Origin: Crocinitomicaceae bacterium
GTDB lineage: Bacteria > Bacteroidota > Bacteroidia > Flavobacteriales_D > Crocinitomicaceae
NCBI GenBank assembly: GCA_024643365.1
Contig: JAHENC010000021.1
Coordinates: 1 to 64,000 of the forward strand
Direction: 5' to 3'
Length of the DNA stretch: 64,000 nt
The notes beneath the pieces were generated by a model that was not told the DNA's origin, searched no databases, and saw only the letters and a program-made list of their open reading frames with translations. A program made the position numbers and the translations under genes. Positions 53,253 through 62,258 of the stretch are shown in pieces; position 1 is the stretch's first letter; each line of letters begins with the position of its first letter.

Positions 53253-54395
53253 TTAATCTGCTAAAAGTCCGCGTGAAATAACGATTTTCTGTACTTCAGA
53301 TGTTCCTTCATAAATCTGTGTGATTTTCGCATCGCGCATCAAACGCTCCACATGGTATTCTTTTACGAAACCATAACCACCATGAATCTGAACAGCCTCA
53401 ACAGTTTGTTCCATTGCAACTTTTGAAGCGTATAACTTCGCCATCGCGCTTGATTGGTCGTAATTTCTTCCAGCATCTTTATCTGCCGCTGATCTGTACA
53501 CCAATAAACGCGCAGCTTCAATCTCTGTCGCCATGTCAGCCAATTTAAAAGCAATTGCTTGGTGCTTGTAAATCTCTTTACCAAATGCCTTGCGTTCCTT
53601 TGAATAAGCAAGTGCTAACTCAAATCCACCTGCAGCAATTCCTAAGGCTTGTGCGGCAATACCGATACGCCCACCACTTAACACCTTCATTGCAAAAGTA
53701 AATCCAAATCCATCCTCACCAATACGGTTAGCTTTTGGAACTTTTACATCGTTAAACAATAAGGTATGTGTATCACTTCCGCGAATTCCCATTTTATCTT
53801 CTTTCGCTCCAACGATGAATCCTTCCATTCCTCTTTCGATGATCAATGCATTGATTCCTTTGTGTCCAAGCTCTGTATTCGTTTGTGCAATCACTAAGTA
53901 AGTTGATGCAGATGAACCATTGGTGATCCAGTTTTTTGTACCATTCACCAAATAATAATCTCCCATATCAATCGCAGTTGTACGTTGAGATGTTGCATCA
54001 GAACCAGCTTCAGGTTCCGATAAACAAAACGCACCGATTTTTTCTCCTGTTGCCAAAGGCACAAGGAATTTTTGTTTTTGTTCTTCTGAAGCGTATTTCT
54101 CCAATCCCCAACAAACCAATGAATTATTTACGGACATACAAACAGATGCAGAAGCATCTACTTTAGAGATTTCTTCCATCGCTAAAACATAGGACATCGT
54201 ATCCATTCCACTACCTCCGTATTTCGGATCAACCATCATTCCCATAAAACCAAGCTCAGCTAGTTGCTTGATTTCTTCAGCAGGAAAACGCTGATTATTA
54301 TCACGATCGATTACTCCTGGTTTTAAAACGTTTTGAGCAAAATCTCTAGCAGCTTCCTTAACTGCTAATTGTTCTTCTGTCAATTCAAAATTCAT
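53253..54395 (-). CDS. Acyl-CoA dehydrogenase
   Basis: 380 aa from ATG 54395 (MNFELTEEQLAVKEAARDFA); an upstream in-frame Met would add residues beyond the promoter. FAD enzyme of fatty-acid or branched-chain acyl-CoA oxidation. GAFCLSEPEAGSD and NGTKNWITNG (FAD/substrate), RKAFGKEIYKHQAI, IHGGYGFVKEYHVERLMRDAKI and the catalytic Glu in IYEGTSEVQ near residue 365 are conserved. It resembles short-chain/butyryl-type enzymes; the precise substrate is open. Confidence 0.95.
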   Translation of the reverse strand: MNFELTEEQLAVKEAARDFAQNVLKPGVIDRDNNQRFPAEEIKQLAELGFMGMMVDPKYGGSGMDTMSYVLAMEEISKVDASASVCMSVNNSLVCWGLEKYASEEQKQKFLVPLATGEKIGAFCLSEPEAGSDATSQRTTAIDMGDYYLVNGTKNWITNGSSASTYLVIAQTNTELGHKGINALIIERGMEGFIVGAKEDKMGIRGSDTHTLLFNDVKVPKANRIGEDGFGFTFAMKVLSGGRIGIAAQALGIAAGGFELALAYSKERKAFGKEIYKHQAIAFKLADMATEIEAARLLVYRSAADKDAGRNYDQSSAMAKLYASKVAMEQTVEAVQIHGGYGFVKEYHVERLMRDAKITQIYEGTSEVQKIVISRGLLAD

Positions 54396-54409
54396 GTTGA
54401 TTGATTTTT

Positions 54410-54417
54410 TAATTTTG
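54410..54417 (+). promoter_or_regulatory. -7 box of anmK
   Basis: TAATTTTG on the plus strand, 27 nt before ATG 54445, next to the oppositely oriented acyl-CoA dehydrogenase promoter. Confidence 0.45.
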
Positions 54418-54419
54418 AA

Positions 54420-54427
54420 CAAAAATA
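54420..54427 (-). promoter_or_regulatory. -7 box of the acyl-CoA dehydrogenase gene
   Basis: TATTTTTG on the minus strand, 24 nt before ATG 54395. The two divergent boxes are two bases apart, so their polymerases must compete. Confidence 0.45.
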
Positions 54428-54444
54428 ATCGAATTCTACCAAGC

Positions 54445-55530
54445 ATGAAAGAAATAAATAGGAATAAAATGGAGATTTTGGGACTTATGTCTGGTACCTC
54501 ACTTGATGGATTGGATATTGCTCATGTTTCCTTTGAATTCTATGGTGATAAAATTCACTATCAATTGCAGCATGCTCATACCTTTGATCTTGATGATACA
54601 CTATTAAAAAAACTAAATCTTGCGACGAAAATGTCCGCTGAAAAGCTGTTCATTTTAGACAAAGAACTCGGTAGATTTTATGCAGATTGCATTCTCCGTT
54701 TCATGGATGAACATGGTTTGGAGAAAAGTCAAATTGACGCGATTGCATCACATGGACAAACGATTTTTCACCAACCTCAAAATGGATTCACCCTTCAAAT
54801 CGCTTGTGGATCTACCATTGCTTTTCTTACGGGCATTCCTGTAATCAATGATTTTCGTACGTTAGATGTAATCGCTGGTGGACAAGGAGCACCGCTTGTT
54901 CCTATTGGGGACTTTGAATTATTTTCAGAGGAGGCTGACGCTTTCTTGAATCTTGGTGGCTTTGCAAATATTAGTTTCCAAAAGAACAATACCATTCACG
55001 CCTTCGATATTTCACCGGCAAATTTACCTTCCAATCTCTTGATTCAACAAACCGGAATGTTGTATGACGCCAATGGTGTAAAAGCTAAATCCGGAAATAT
55101 AAATCAATCGTTACTTTCAGCATTGAATGCGTTGCCATTTTACGCTAGTAAAGGTCCGAAATCCCTTGGGACAGAATGGTTGCAACAGGAATACATGCCC
55201 CTATTTGATCAAACTGATACTTTAGAAAACTTGCTTCGAACACATACAGAACATGTCGCATTTCAAGTAGCCCGTATATTAAACGAAGAAAAATTATCCT
55301 CTGTTTACATCACTGGTGGTGGGGCGAAAAACACATACTTCATTGAACGTTTATCCCATCATTACAAGGGAAAATGTGTGATTCCAAATAATCAAATCAT
55401 CGACTTTAAAGAAGCCATCGTCTTTGCATTTTTGGGCGCTCGTTATTTAAGAAACGAATCGACAAATGTTCCGAGTGTTACCGGTGCTTCAAAATCACTT
55501 TGTACGGGAGTATACCATCGAGGAAGATAG
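54445..55530 (+). CDS. anmK: Anhydro-N-acetylmuramic acid kinase AnmK
   Basis: 361 aa from ATG 54445; ATG 54469 (MEILGLMSGTS) is an equally credible start and has a more A-rich lead-in. Phosphorylates and opens 1,6-anhydro-MurNAc during cell-wall recycling. ASKHA motifs: GLMSGTSLDGLDIA, AIASHGQTIFHQP, VINDFRTLDVIAGGQGAPLVPIGD, NLGGFANIS (about 168-176) and VYITGGGAKN. Length is near E. coli AnmK (369 aa). No other recycling genes are adjacent. Confidence 0.95.
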   Translation: MKEINRNKMEILGLMSGTSLDGLDIAHVSFEFYGDKIHYQLQHAHTFDLDDTLLKKLNLATKMSAEKLFILDKELGRFYADCILRFMDEHGLEKSQIDAIASHGQTIFHQPQNGFTLQIACGSTIAFLTGIPVINDFRTLDVIAGGQGAPLVPIGDFELFSEEADAFLNLGGFANISFQKNNTIHAFDISPANLPSNLLIQQTGMLYDANGVKAKSGNINQSLLSALNALPFYASKGPKSLGTEWLQQEYMPLFDQTDTLENLLRTHTEHVAFQVARILNEEKLSSVYITGGGAKNTYFIERLSHHYKGKCVIPNNQIIDFKEAIVFAFLGARYLRNESTNVPSVTGASKSLCTGVYHRGR

Positions 55531-55588
55531 TCCTTGGTGAATTGTTTGAAAATAATTTTAAAAACCCGCAATAAAAGGACCATTTTCC

Positions 55589-55596
55589 TAATTTTG
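55589..55596 (+). promoter_or_regulatory. -7 box of the amino-acid dehydrogenase-nhaD-folC operon
   Basis: TAATTTTG, 20 nt before ATG 55617. Confidence 0.45.
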
Positions 55597-55616
55597 CAAC
55601 CTATACAACAAAAGAA

Positions 55617-56846
55617 ATGAAAGATTTACTCCAAAAATTTGAGAACAAACGACCTGAAATCGTTTTTGAGTGGAAAGATGCTGAAACGGAAGCAGAAGGT
55701 TGGGTTGTCATTAACTCACTTCGTGGCGGTGCAGCTGGTGGCGGTACACGTATGCGTGTTGGACTCGATAAACGTGAGGTTGAATCCTTGGCGAAAACAA
55801 TGGAAGTAAAATTCACCGTTGCTGGTCCAGCAATTGGAGGAGCGAAATCTGGAATTAACTTTGATCCAAAAGACCCAAGAAAGGAAGGTGTCTTGAAACG
55901 TTGGTTCGCGGCAGTAAGTCCTTTATTGAAAAATTACTACGGAACAGGTGGCGATTTAAATGTTGATGAAATTCACGAAGTGATTCCAATCACAGAATCA
56001 TGTGGTGTTTGGCATCCGCAAGAAGGTGTATTCAATGGACACTTTCAACCGAAAGAAGCGCAGAAAATGAACCGAATTGGTCAATTGCAACGCGGCGTTT
56101 TAAAAGTTATTGAGGATGAAACATTAACTCCAGATGTATCAAGAAAATTTGTTGTTGCTGATATGATTACCGGATTCGGAGTTTCGGAATCCATTCGACA
56201 CTATTTCTCCTTATGGGGTGGTGATGTGAAAGATAAAAAAGTGATTGTTCAAGGATGGGGAAATGTGGGGTCCGCAGCGGCTTACTACCTGGCTTTGAAT
56301 GGTGCTAAAATAGTTGGAATCATTGACCGCGTCGGTGGTATCATCAAAGAAGATGGACTCAGTTTCGAAGAAGTAAAATCATTGTTCCTTTCTAAAAATG
56401 GAAACGAATTAAAAAGTGACCAAATGCTTTCGTTTGATGAAGTAAATTCACGTATATGGAGCACGCCTGCCGATGTATTTATTCCTTGTGCTGGTAGTCG
56501 AATGTTCTCTGAAGAAAATTTGAATCAACTTCTAGCAGCAGGACTACAAGTTATTTCTTCTGGAGCAAATGTTCCTTTTGCTGATAAAGAAATTTTCTTC
56601 GGGCCAATTGCTGAAAAAGCGGATGCGAACCTTTCTCTCATACCTGATTTCATTGCAAATTGTGGAATGGCACGTGTTTTTGCATACTTGATGAGCAACG
56701 ATTTAGAAACAATTGAGGATAAATTAATCTTTGAAGATACGAGTTCGATTATTTACAATGCGCTTAAGGAAGCGTATGATTTGAATCCATCCAAAACAAC
56801 AATTGCTAAAACAGCATTCGAAATTGCCTTGAAGCAATTGGTGTAA
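55617..56846 (+). CDS. Glu/Leu/Phe/Val-type amino-acid dehydrogenase
   Basis: 409 aa. N-terminal catalytic domain with RGGAAGGGTRM (substrate loop), GPAIGGAKSGI (catalytic Lys about 82), GTGGDLNVDE and then an NAD(P)-binding Rossmann fold: VIVQGWGNVGSAAAYYLA (about 217-234), IIDRVGG. C-terminal IPDFIANCGMARVFAYLM. The family includes leucine, valine, phenylalanine and glutamate dehydrogenases; the substrate cannot be assigned by eye. It begins a tight cluster with nhaD (3-bp gap) and folC. Confidence 0.92.
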   Translation: MKDLLQKFENKRPEIVFEWKDAETEAEGWVVINSLRGGAAGGGTRMRVGLDKREVESLAKTMEVKFTVAGPAIGGAKSGINFDPKDPRKEGVLKRWFAAVSPLLKNYYGTGGDLNVDEIHEVIPITESCGVWHPQEGVFNGHFQPKEAQKMNRIGQLQRGVLKVIEDETLTPDVSRKFVVADMITGFGVSESIRHYFSLWGGDVKDKKVIVQGWGNVGSAAAYYLALNGAKIVGIIDRVGGIIKEDGLSFEEVKSLFLSKNGNELKSDQMLSFDEVNSRIWSTPADVFIPCAGSRMFSEENLNQLLAAGLQVISSGANVPFADKEIFFGPIAEKADANLSLIPDFIANCGMARVFAYLMSNDLETIEDKLIFEDTSSIIYNALKEAYDLNPSKTTIAKTAFEIALKQLV

Positions 56847-56849
56847 TAC

Positions 56850-58205
56850 ATGTACGCTACCCTTTTACTCATATTTATACTAGGTTATGTTTCAATTACA
56901 CTGGAACATACCCTTAAAATAGATAAACTCGTTCCATCTTTATTGATGATGGTCCTATCTTGGGCTGTTATTTTTATTGGTATTCCTGTATTTTGGCTCG
57001 ACCCAAGTATCGGTCTACAAATAGATCCTAAATGCGGACAAGTGAGTATCCCCGAACTGATAGGTTCTTTGTCCGAGAAACGAGAGCAATTGGATGCTAC
57101 ACTATTGCATCACTTTGGGAAAACAAGCGAAATTCTTATTTTTCTCATTGGAGCAATGACCATTGTCGAAATCATCGATCATTTTGATGGATTCAATAGC
57201 TTTAAAACACTCATTAAAACAAAACGTAAAATTTCCTTACTTTGGGTGATTAGTTTATTGGCATTTTTTCTTTCTGCACTGATTGACAACTTAACTGCAA
57301 CGATCGTTTTAATTAGCATCTTAAGGAAAATTGTTGCAGATGCTGAATTGCGCAGATGGTATACCGGATTTATCATTATCGCAGCAAATTCAGGTGGAGC
57401 ATGGTCCCCTATAGGTGATGTAACTACGACTATGTTATGGATGAATCACAAAGTGAATGCAGGAAGTCTCATTACTCATCTTTTTTTACCCGCACTTGTA
57501 TCCATCCTAGTTCCATTGGTCATCGCATTAAAAATGAAGGCCTTTAAAGGAACTATTCAACAAACAGAACCAAGAGAAAAATCAAAAAAACAAAGCGTAG
57601 TAATCTTAGTTCTCGGTTTATTCCTAATCATTCTCGTACCCATCATTAAAATGACAACTCATTTACCTCCTTACATGGGAATGATGTTTTCATTAGGACT
57701 CATTTCAGTTGTTGCAGAAATCATCAGCAAACGTCAGTTTTCATTAAGCGATATTACCACGACTAATTCGCATACTAGTCCAACGTTTAAAGCTTTGACG
57801 AAAATTGAACTCCCCAGTATTCTGTTCTTTTTAGGAATTCTTATGACCATCGCTGCCTTGGAATCGATGGGAATGATTTACGGCTTTGGCATTCAAGTTC
57901 AAGAAAGCATGGATGTGAATGTATTTGTCACATTATTGGGAGTAGCATCAGCTATTATCGATAATGTTCCAATTGTTGCCGCTTCCATGGGAATGTTTCA
58001 ATTCGGATTAGATCATGAAATATGGCATTTCATTGCATTTGCCGCGGGAACGGGTGGTTCGATGTTAATCATTGGATCAGCTGCCGGGGTCGTAGCCATG
58101 GGAATGGAGAAAATTTCCTTTTTCTGGTATTTAAAGCGTATTACCTTATTGGCTGCCCTAGGTTATTTTTCCGGAATTGCCGTGTTTTTAGTCCAATTGA
58201 TTTAG
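56850..58205 (+). CDS. nhaD: Na+/H+ antiporter NhaD
   Basis: 451 aa polytopic inner-membrane protein (about eleven or twelve helices). IDNLTATIVLISIL (about 140-155), NSGGAWSPIGDVTTTMLWM (about 178-196) and ...IIDNVPIVAASMGMF, with GTGGSMLIIGSAAGVVAMG near the end, are hallmark NhaD/arsenite-permease-superfamily motifs with the expected Asp residues. NhaD exports Na+ (and Li+) for H+ and is common in marine and alkaliphilic bacteria; here it hints at a saline or brackish habitat, though that is weak. It ends two bases before folC. Confidence 0.93.
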   Translation: MYATLLLIFILGYVSITLEHTLKIDKLVPSLLMMVLSWAVIFIGIPVFWLDPSIGLQIDPKCGQVSIPELIGSLSEKREQLDATLLHHFGKTSEILIFLIGAMTIVEIIDHFDGFNSFKTLIKTKRKISLLWVISLLAFFLSALIDNLTATIVLISILRKIVADAELRRWYTGFIIIAANSGGAWSPIGDVTTTMLWMNHKVNAGSLITHLFLPALVSILVPLVIALKMKAFKGTIQQTEPREKSKKQSVVILVLGLFLIILVPIIKMTTHLPPYMGMMFSLGLISVVAEIISKRQFSLSDITTTNSHTSPTFKALTKIELPSILFFLGILMTIAALESMGMIYGFGIQVQESMDVNVFVTLLGVASAIIDNVPIVAASMGMFQFGLDHEIWHFIAFAAGTGGSMLIIGSAAGVVAMGMEKISFFWYLKRITLLAALGYFSGIAVFLVQLI

Positions 58206-58207
58206 AA

Positions 58208-59443
58208 ATGAAATTCGAAACGTATACGCAGGCCGTTTCATGGCTTTTTGATCAGTTCCCATCCTATCAGAACAACGGTGCAAGCGCGTATAAACCAGGG
58301 TTAAAACAAACTTCAGACTTACTTCATTTCCTTGGGATTCATCCCAAAAACATTTCCATCATTCACGTTGCGGGAACAAATGGAAAAGGCTCAACCTGCT
58401 CCTACATGAGTTCTATTCTGACCGAGAACAACGAGAAAGTGGGCTTATTTACTTCCCCTCATATCTTCGATTTTAGGGAACGCATTCGCATTAACGGAAT
58501 TCAAATTGATGAATCTTCCGTGGTAGACTTTTGTCAAAGAGTTATTGATCTACAACTCGATTTTGAGCCAAGTTTCTTTGAGGTGACATTCGCCATGGCT
58601 ATTGATCATTTTCAACAAAATAAATGTACCTATGCGGTAATTGAAACGGGCATGGGTGGACGACTTGACTCAACAAATGTACTTCAGTCTAAAATTGCTG
58701 TTATCACTAACATCGGTCTCGACCACACACAATTCTTAGGAGAAACACTTTCTGAAATCGCCTTGGAAAAAGCTGGAATCATTAAGTCGAATCAACCCGT
58801 GGTGATTGGACAAACCCAAAAAGAAATTGAAGCAGTTTTTACAGAAAAAGCAAGCAGTCATAGTGCACCAATTTACTTTGCGGACCAAGAAAGTTGGGGA
58901 ATCATCGACACGTTCGAATTACCTGGACATCAAAAAACAAACCTAAAAACTGCACTTTGTGCATTGTCCAAACTAAATATCGCCGTTACAGAAGATACAT
59001 TAGCAAAGGCCCTTAAAAACCTCCATCAAAATACTGGATTGTTTGGAAGGCTAACCAAAGTGAATTCGAAACCACTTCTTTACCTTGATGTTTCACATAA
59101 TCAGGATGGTATTCAAGCAACGCTAAAGGACTTGAGAAACATTCATTTTGAAAATTTACACATCGTTTATGGTGCGTCACAGGATAAAAATGTAGGGTCA
59201 ATTTTATCGCTTTTCCCTAAAGAAACAACGATTCACTTATGTGAATTTCGAAATAATCGAAGTTTGAAAACCCCTGATTTAGCAAGATTAAAACAATCTG
59301 ATCCACGCATTTTATCCGTGTCAAACGATGTGAATGCAACAGTAAAGAAACTCATGTCCGAAGTATCAAATCAAGACCTCATACTTATTACAGGGAGTTT
59401 CTTTCTATTGGCAGATATTGATTTAGATTTATTTAATCGATAA
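58208..59443 (+). CDS. folC: Dihydrofolate synthase / folylpolyglutamate synthase FolC
   Basis: 411 aa from ATG 58208, two bases after the nhaD stop; longer in-frame starts overlap nhaD and encode non-homologous sequence. Mur-ligase fold. ATP loop HVAGTNGKGSTCSYM (53-67), FTSPHIFDFRERIRING, ETGMGGRLDSTNV (about 154-166), TNIGLDHTQFLG and LDVSHNQDGIQ are the usual landmarks. It adds glutamates to (dihydro)folate. Length is normal. No DHFR gene is near. Confidence 0.95.
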   Translation: MKFETYTQAVSWLFDQFPSYQNNGASAYKPGLKQTSDLLHFLGIHPKNISIIHVAGTNGKGSTCSYMSSILTENNEKVGLFTSPHIFDFRERIRINGIQIDESSVVDFCQRVIDLQLDFEPSFFEVTFAMAIDHFQQNKCTYAVIETGMGGRLDSTNVLQSKIAVITNIGLDHTQFLGETLSEIALEKAGIIKSNQPVVIGQTQKEIEAVFTEKASSHSAPIYFADQESWGIIDTFELPGHQKTNLKTALCALSKLNIAVTEDTLAKALKNLHQNTGLFGRLTKVNSKPLLYLDVSHNQDGIQATLKDLRNIHFENLHIVYGASQDKNVGSILSLFPKETTIHLCEFRNNRSLKTPDLARLKQSDPRILSVSNDVNATVKKLMSEVSNQDLILITGSFFLLADIDLDLFNR

Positions 59444-59480
59444 AAATTTCATCTGCACATCATTCAAACATAAAATCCCT

Positions 59481-59488
59481 TATCTTTG
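59481..59488 (+). promoter_or_regulatory. -7 box of pyrR-pyrB, five bases before the ATG
   Basis: TATCTTTG then TCTCA then ATG 59494. The transcript has no room for a PyrR-type attenuator. Confidence 0.55.
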
Positions 59489-59493
59489 TCTCA

Positions 59494-60042
59494 ATGGAAA
59501 AGCAAGTCATTCTGAATCCAACACATTTGGACCTCACTTTGAAACGTCTTTCCCATGAATTAATTGAATCCCACAACGACTTCTCGGATACTGTACTCGT
59601 TGGTTTACAACCACGGGGTATTCACGTTGTGACAAGACTTAAGTCTTATTTGGAATCTATTCTTGGAAAAGAAGTTCAATGTGGAAATCTGGACATTACG
59701 TTTTATCGCGATGATTTTCGTCGACGAGAAAAACCCATGATTCCGAGCATCACAAACATCGATTTTAGCATCGAAAATAAACGTGTCATTTTAGTTGATG
59801 ACGTGCTCTATACCGGCAGAACCATACGTTCTGGCCTTGATGCATTATTGACATTTGGACGTCCATCCAAGGTGGAGTTATTAGTACTAATCGACCGACG
59901 CTTTAGTCGTGACTTACCGATTCAAGCTGATTACATCGGTAAAACAGTCGATACACTCATTTCAGAGCGCGTTTCCGTTGAGTGGAAAGAAACAGAAGGA
60001 GAAGATAAAGTGGTTTTGTTTACAAAAGAAAGCAATGAATAA
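59494..60042 (+). CDS. pyrR: PyrR: pyrimidine regulator / uracil phosphoribosyltransferase
   Basis: 182 aa type I PRTase. The PRPP loop VILVDDVLYTGRTIRSGLDAL (about 92-112) and LVGLQPRGIHVVTRL are clear, and the RNA-contact features of PyrR (LKRLSHELIE at the start, DRRFSRDLPIQADYIGK) are kept. In Bacilli it binds pyr mRNA in response to UMP to terminate transcription; here no such RNA element is found upstream, so it may act mainly as a salvage enzyme. It overlaps pyrB by eight bases. Confidence 0.95.
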   Translation: MEKQVILNPTHLDLTLKRLSHELIESHNDFSDTVLVGLQPRGIHVVTRLKSYLESILGKEVQCGNLDITFYRDDFRRREKPMIPSITNIDFSIENKRVILVDDVLYTGRTIRSGLDALLTFGRPSKVELLVLIDRRFSRDLPIQADYIGKTVDTLISERVSVEWKETEGEDKVVLFTKESNE

Positions 60043-60964
60043 TTTAAGTGTTGATCACCTTACGGGAATTAAAGATTTAACGCGACAAGATATCGAGTTA
60101 ATCTTCAAGACAGCTGATAGCTTTAAAGAGGTTATCAATCGTCCAATTAAAAAAGTTCCATCCCTCAGAGATATTACGATTGCCAATATTTTCTTTGAAA
60201 ATTCTACTCGAACAAGACTTTCATTCGAACTTGCTGAAAAAAGACTTTCAGCTGACACTGTTAATTTTAGTGCGGCAAGTAGTTCTGTAAAAAAAGGTGA
60301 AACCTTAATAGATACGGTCAACAACATCTTAGCGATGAAGGTGGACATGGTGGTCATGAGGCATCCAAATCCAGGCGCTGCCTTGTTTCTATCTCAAAAA
60401 GTAAAAGCTCGCGTCATCAATGCTGGTGACGGAACCCATGAACACCCAACCCAGGCATTGCTCGATGCTTTCTCCATTCGTGAAAGATTAGGAAGTGTAG
60501 AAGGAAAAAAAGTGGTGATTGTAGGTGATATCCTTCATTCTCGCGTAGCCCTTTCGAATATATATTGCCTTCAAAAATTAGGTGCTGAAGTCATGGTGTG
60601 TGGTCCAACTACCTTAATACCTAAATACATAGGTGATTTAGGAGTGAAAGTATCTCACAACCTTCGTGAAGCATTGGAATGGTGTGATGTAGCAAATATG
60701 TTGCGCATTCAATTAGAGAGACAGGACATAAAATATTTCCCATCTCTAAGAGAATATACGATGTTGTTTGGGTTGAATAAAGAGATCCTAGACGGACTTT
60801 CGAAAGAAATCATCGTGATGCACCCCGGTCCAATTAACCGAGGCGTGGAAATATCAAGTGATGTTGCAGATTCAAAGCAAAGCATTATTCTTGACCAAGT
60901 AGAAAATGGAGTGGCGGTTCGCATGGCAGTAATTTATTTACTCGCATCGAAAATTGAACGCTGA
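60035..60964 (+). CDS. pyrB: Aspartate carbamoyltransferase PyrB
   Basis: 309 aa from ATG 60035, within the pyrR end; longer starts would overlap pyrR in another frame. Condenses carbamoyl phosphate with aspartate in pyrimidine synthesis. STRTRLSFE (57-65, carbamoyl-P loop with STRT), HPNPGAALFL, GDGTHEHPTQALLD (about 130-143), GDILHSRVALSN and MHPGPINRGVEI are intact. Length equals E. coli PyrB (311 aa). No pyrI regulatory subunit gene follows; a STAS-domain gene does. Confidence 0.97.
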   Translation: MNNLSVDHLTGIKDLTRQDIELIFKTADSFKEVINRPIKKVPSLRDITIANIFFENSTRTRLSFELAEKRLSADTVNFSAASSSVKKGETLIDTVNNILAMKVDMVVMRHPNPGAALFLSQKVKARVINAGDGTHEHPTQALLDAFSIRERLGSVEGKKVVIVGDILHSRVALSNIYCLQKLGAEVMVCGPTTLIPKYIGDLGVKVSHNLREALEWCDVANMLRIQLERQDIKYFPSLREYTMLFGLNKEILDGLSKEIIVMHPGPINRGVEISSDVADSKQSIILDQVENGVAVRMAVIYLLASKIER

Positions 60965-60971
60965 AAATTTT

Positions 60972-60979
60972 TACATTTG
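60972..60979 (+). promoter_or_regulatory. -7 box of the STAS-rnz pair
   Basis: TACATTTG, 14 nt before ATG 60994. Confidence 0.4.
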
Positions 60980-60993
60980 ACAAAACGATTGTG

Positions 60994-61335
60994 ATGAACT
61001 TTACAGTAGACCCTCAAGGAAAAATAGTAGTTGTATCTACACATGTCGAAAAACTCGACGCCAGTAATGCACCTGAACTGAAAAGTCATTTCTTACAATT
61101 GAATAAAATTGGAAGTAATTTCATTTTATTAGACCTCTCTAAAACCAAATATTGCGATTCATCCGGTTTAAGTGCCATCCTTATTGCAAATCGTCTTTGT
61201 AAAGACACCAACGGTGGATTTGCCTTGTGCGGACTACAAAGCAATGTTCAGAAAATGGTTGAAATCGCACAATTGGATAAAGTGTTAAGTATTTCAAGTT
61301 CGGTTGAGAAAGGAATTGATGTCCTAATCGCGTGA
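60994..61335 (+). CDS. STAS-domain protein (anti-sigma-factor antagonist-like)
   Basis: 113 aa from ATG 60994 (a GTG lies one codon before). Single STAS fold like SpoIIAA/RsbV: strand-helix order MNFTVDPQGKIVVVSTHVEKLDASNAPELKSHF..., then LLDLSKTKYCDSSGLSAILIANRL with the phosphorylatable Ser in DSSG (55-58). Partners would be a serine-kinase anti-sigma factor or PP2C phosphatase; none is nearby. Bacteroidota have few such circuits, so its target is unknown. It overlaps rnz as GTGA. Confidence 0.9.
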   Translation: MNFTVDPQGKIVVVSTHVEKLDASNAPELKSHFLQLNKIGSNFILLDLSKTKYCDSSGLSAILIANRLCKDTNGGFALCGLQSNVQKMVEIAQLDKVLSISSSVEKGIDVLIA

Positions 61336-62258
61336 GTTTAACCGTTTGTATTTTAGGCAGTGGAGCTGCTCTTCCTACAGGGAAAAGAAATCCAACAGCT
61401 CAATACATCGAATGCAATAATCGACACATATTAATTGATTGTGGTGAAGGCACCCAACTGCAACTGCGTAAGTTTGGCATTAAACTACAACGTATTACCC
61501 ATATCCTCATTTCTCACTTACATGGTGATCATTTTTTTGGACTACCCGGGTTAATTTCATCTATGCATTTATTGGGTAGAACGCGTGGCTTAACCGTTTA
61601 TGGTCCACCAGAATTACAGCAGTTAATCACCTCGTTTATTGAAGTCGGTGGACACAAACTTTGTTTCGATATTCAATTCGTTCAACTTGAAACAAAGTCT
61701 CTACACACAATTTTCGAGGACCGTCTTATTGAAATTAAAAGCTTTGCCTTAAAACACCGCATCCCAACTTGGGGGTATCGGATTGAAGAAAAACCTAAAC
61801 CCTTACACCTCAATGCTGCCGCTATCAAAGAAGCAGGATTACTTTTAGAAGACCTTCCGAAATTGAAAGCAGGAATGGATGTAGTAAAAGATGGACGTGT
61901 ATTAAAAAATACAAAATTTACCTCTCCACCTTCTCCGTCATTATCCTATGTTTACTGCTCTGACACCAAACCTTGGACAGGATATGAATCTGCAATCGAA
62001 GGGGCTCATTTAATGTACCACGAAGCAACATTCACGGAACAACATGTAGCCAGAGCAAAGCAAACCTATCACAGTACAGCTAAACAAGCTGCTCAAATGG
62101 CAGAAAAAAAGAATGTGAAGCACTTGGTTATCGGACATTTTTCCTCTCGATACGATACAAGTGAACAGCATTTATTGGAAGCAAAAAGTGTTTTTCCAAA
62201 TACGCAAACCGCCGAAGATGGTAAATGGATTGACCTAGAAAAATTACCTTATTTTTGA
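61332..62258 (+). CDS. rnz: Ribonuclease Z
   Basis: 308 aa with a GTG start at 61332 overlapping the preceding stop (GTGA). Metallo-beta-lactamase-fold endonuclease that trims tRNA 3' trailers. SHLHGDHFFGLPGL (about 62-75) supplies the HxHxDH metal site; further ligands are in YCSDTKPW, YHEATF and GHFSSRY. Because tRNA-Phe here lacks an encoded CCA, RNase Z would be needed to mature it. The length is the usual short form (about 305 aa). It converges with the LptF/G gene (10-bp overlap). Confidence 0.96.
   Translation: MSLTVCILGSGAALPTGKRNPTAQYIECNNRHILIDCGEGTQLQLRKFGIKLQRITHILISHLHGDHFFGLPGLISSMHLLGRTRGLTVYGPPELQQLITSFIEVGGHKLCFDIQFVQLETKSLHTIFEDRLIEIKSFALKHRIPTWGYRIEEKPKPLHLNAAAIKEAGLLLEDLPKLKAGMDVVKDGRVLKNTKFTSPPSPSLSYVYCSDTKPWTGYESAIEGAHLMYHEATFTEQHVARAKQTYHSTAKQAAQMAEKKNVKHLVIGHFSSRYDTSEQHLLEAKSVFPNTQTAEDGKWIDLEKLPYF

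Noticed and set aside
58022-58207. N-terminal extension of folC overlapping nhaD
   Set aside because: The extension is out-of-frame nhaD sequence; homology begins at ATG 58208.
59909-60034. N-terminal extension of pyrB overlapping pyrR
   Set aside because: Read in the wrong frame of pyrR; the family N-terminus begins at ATG 60035.
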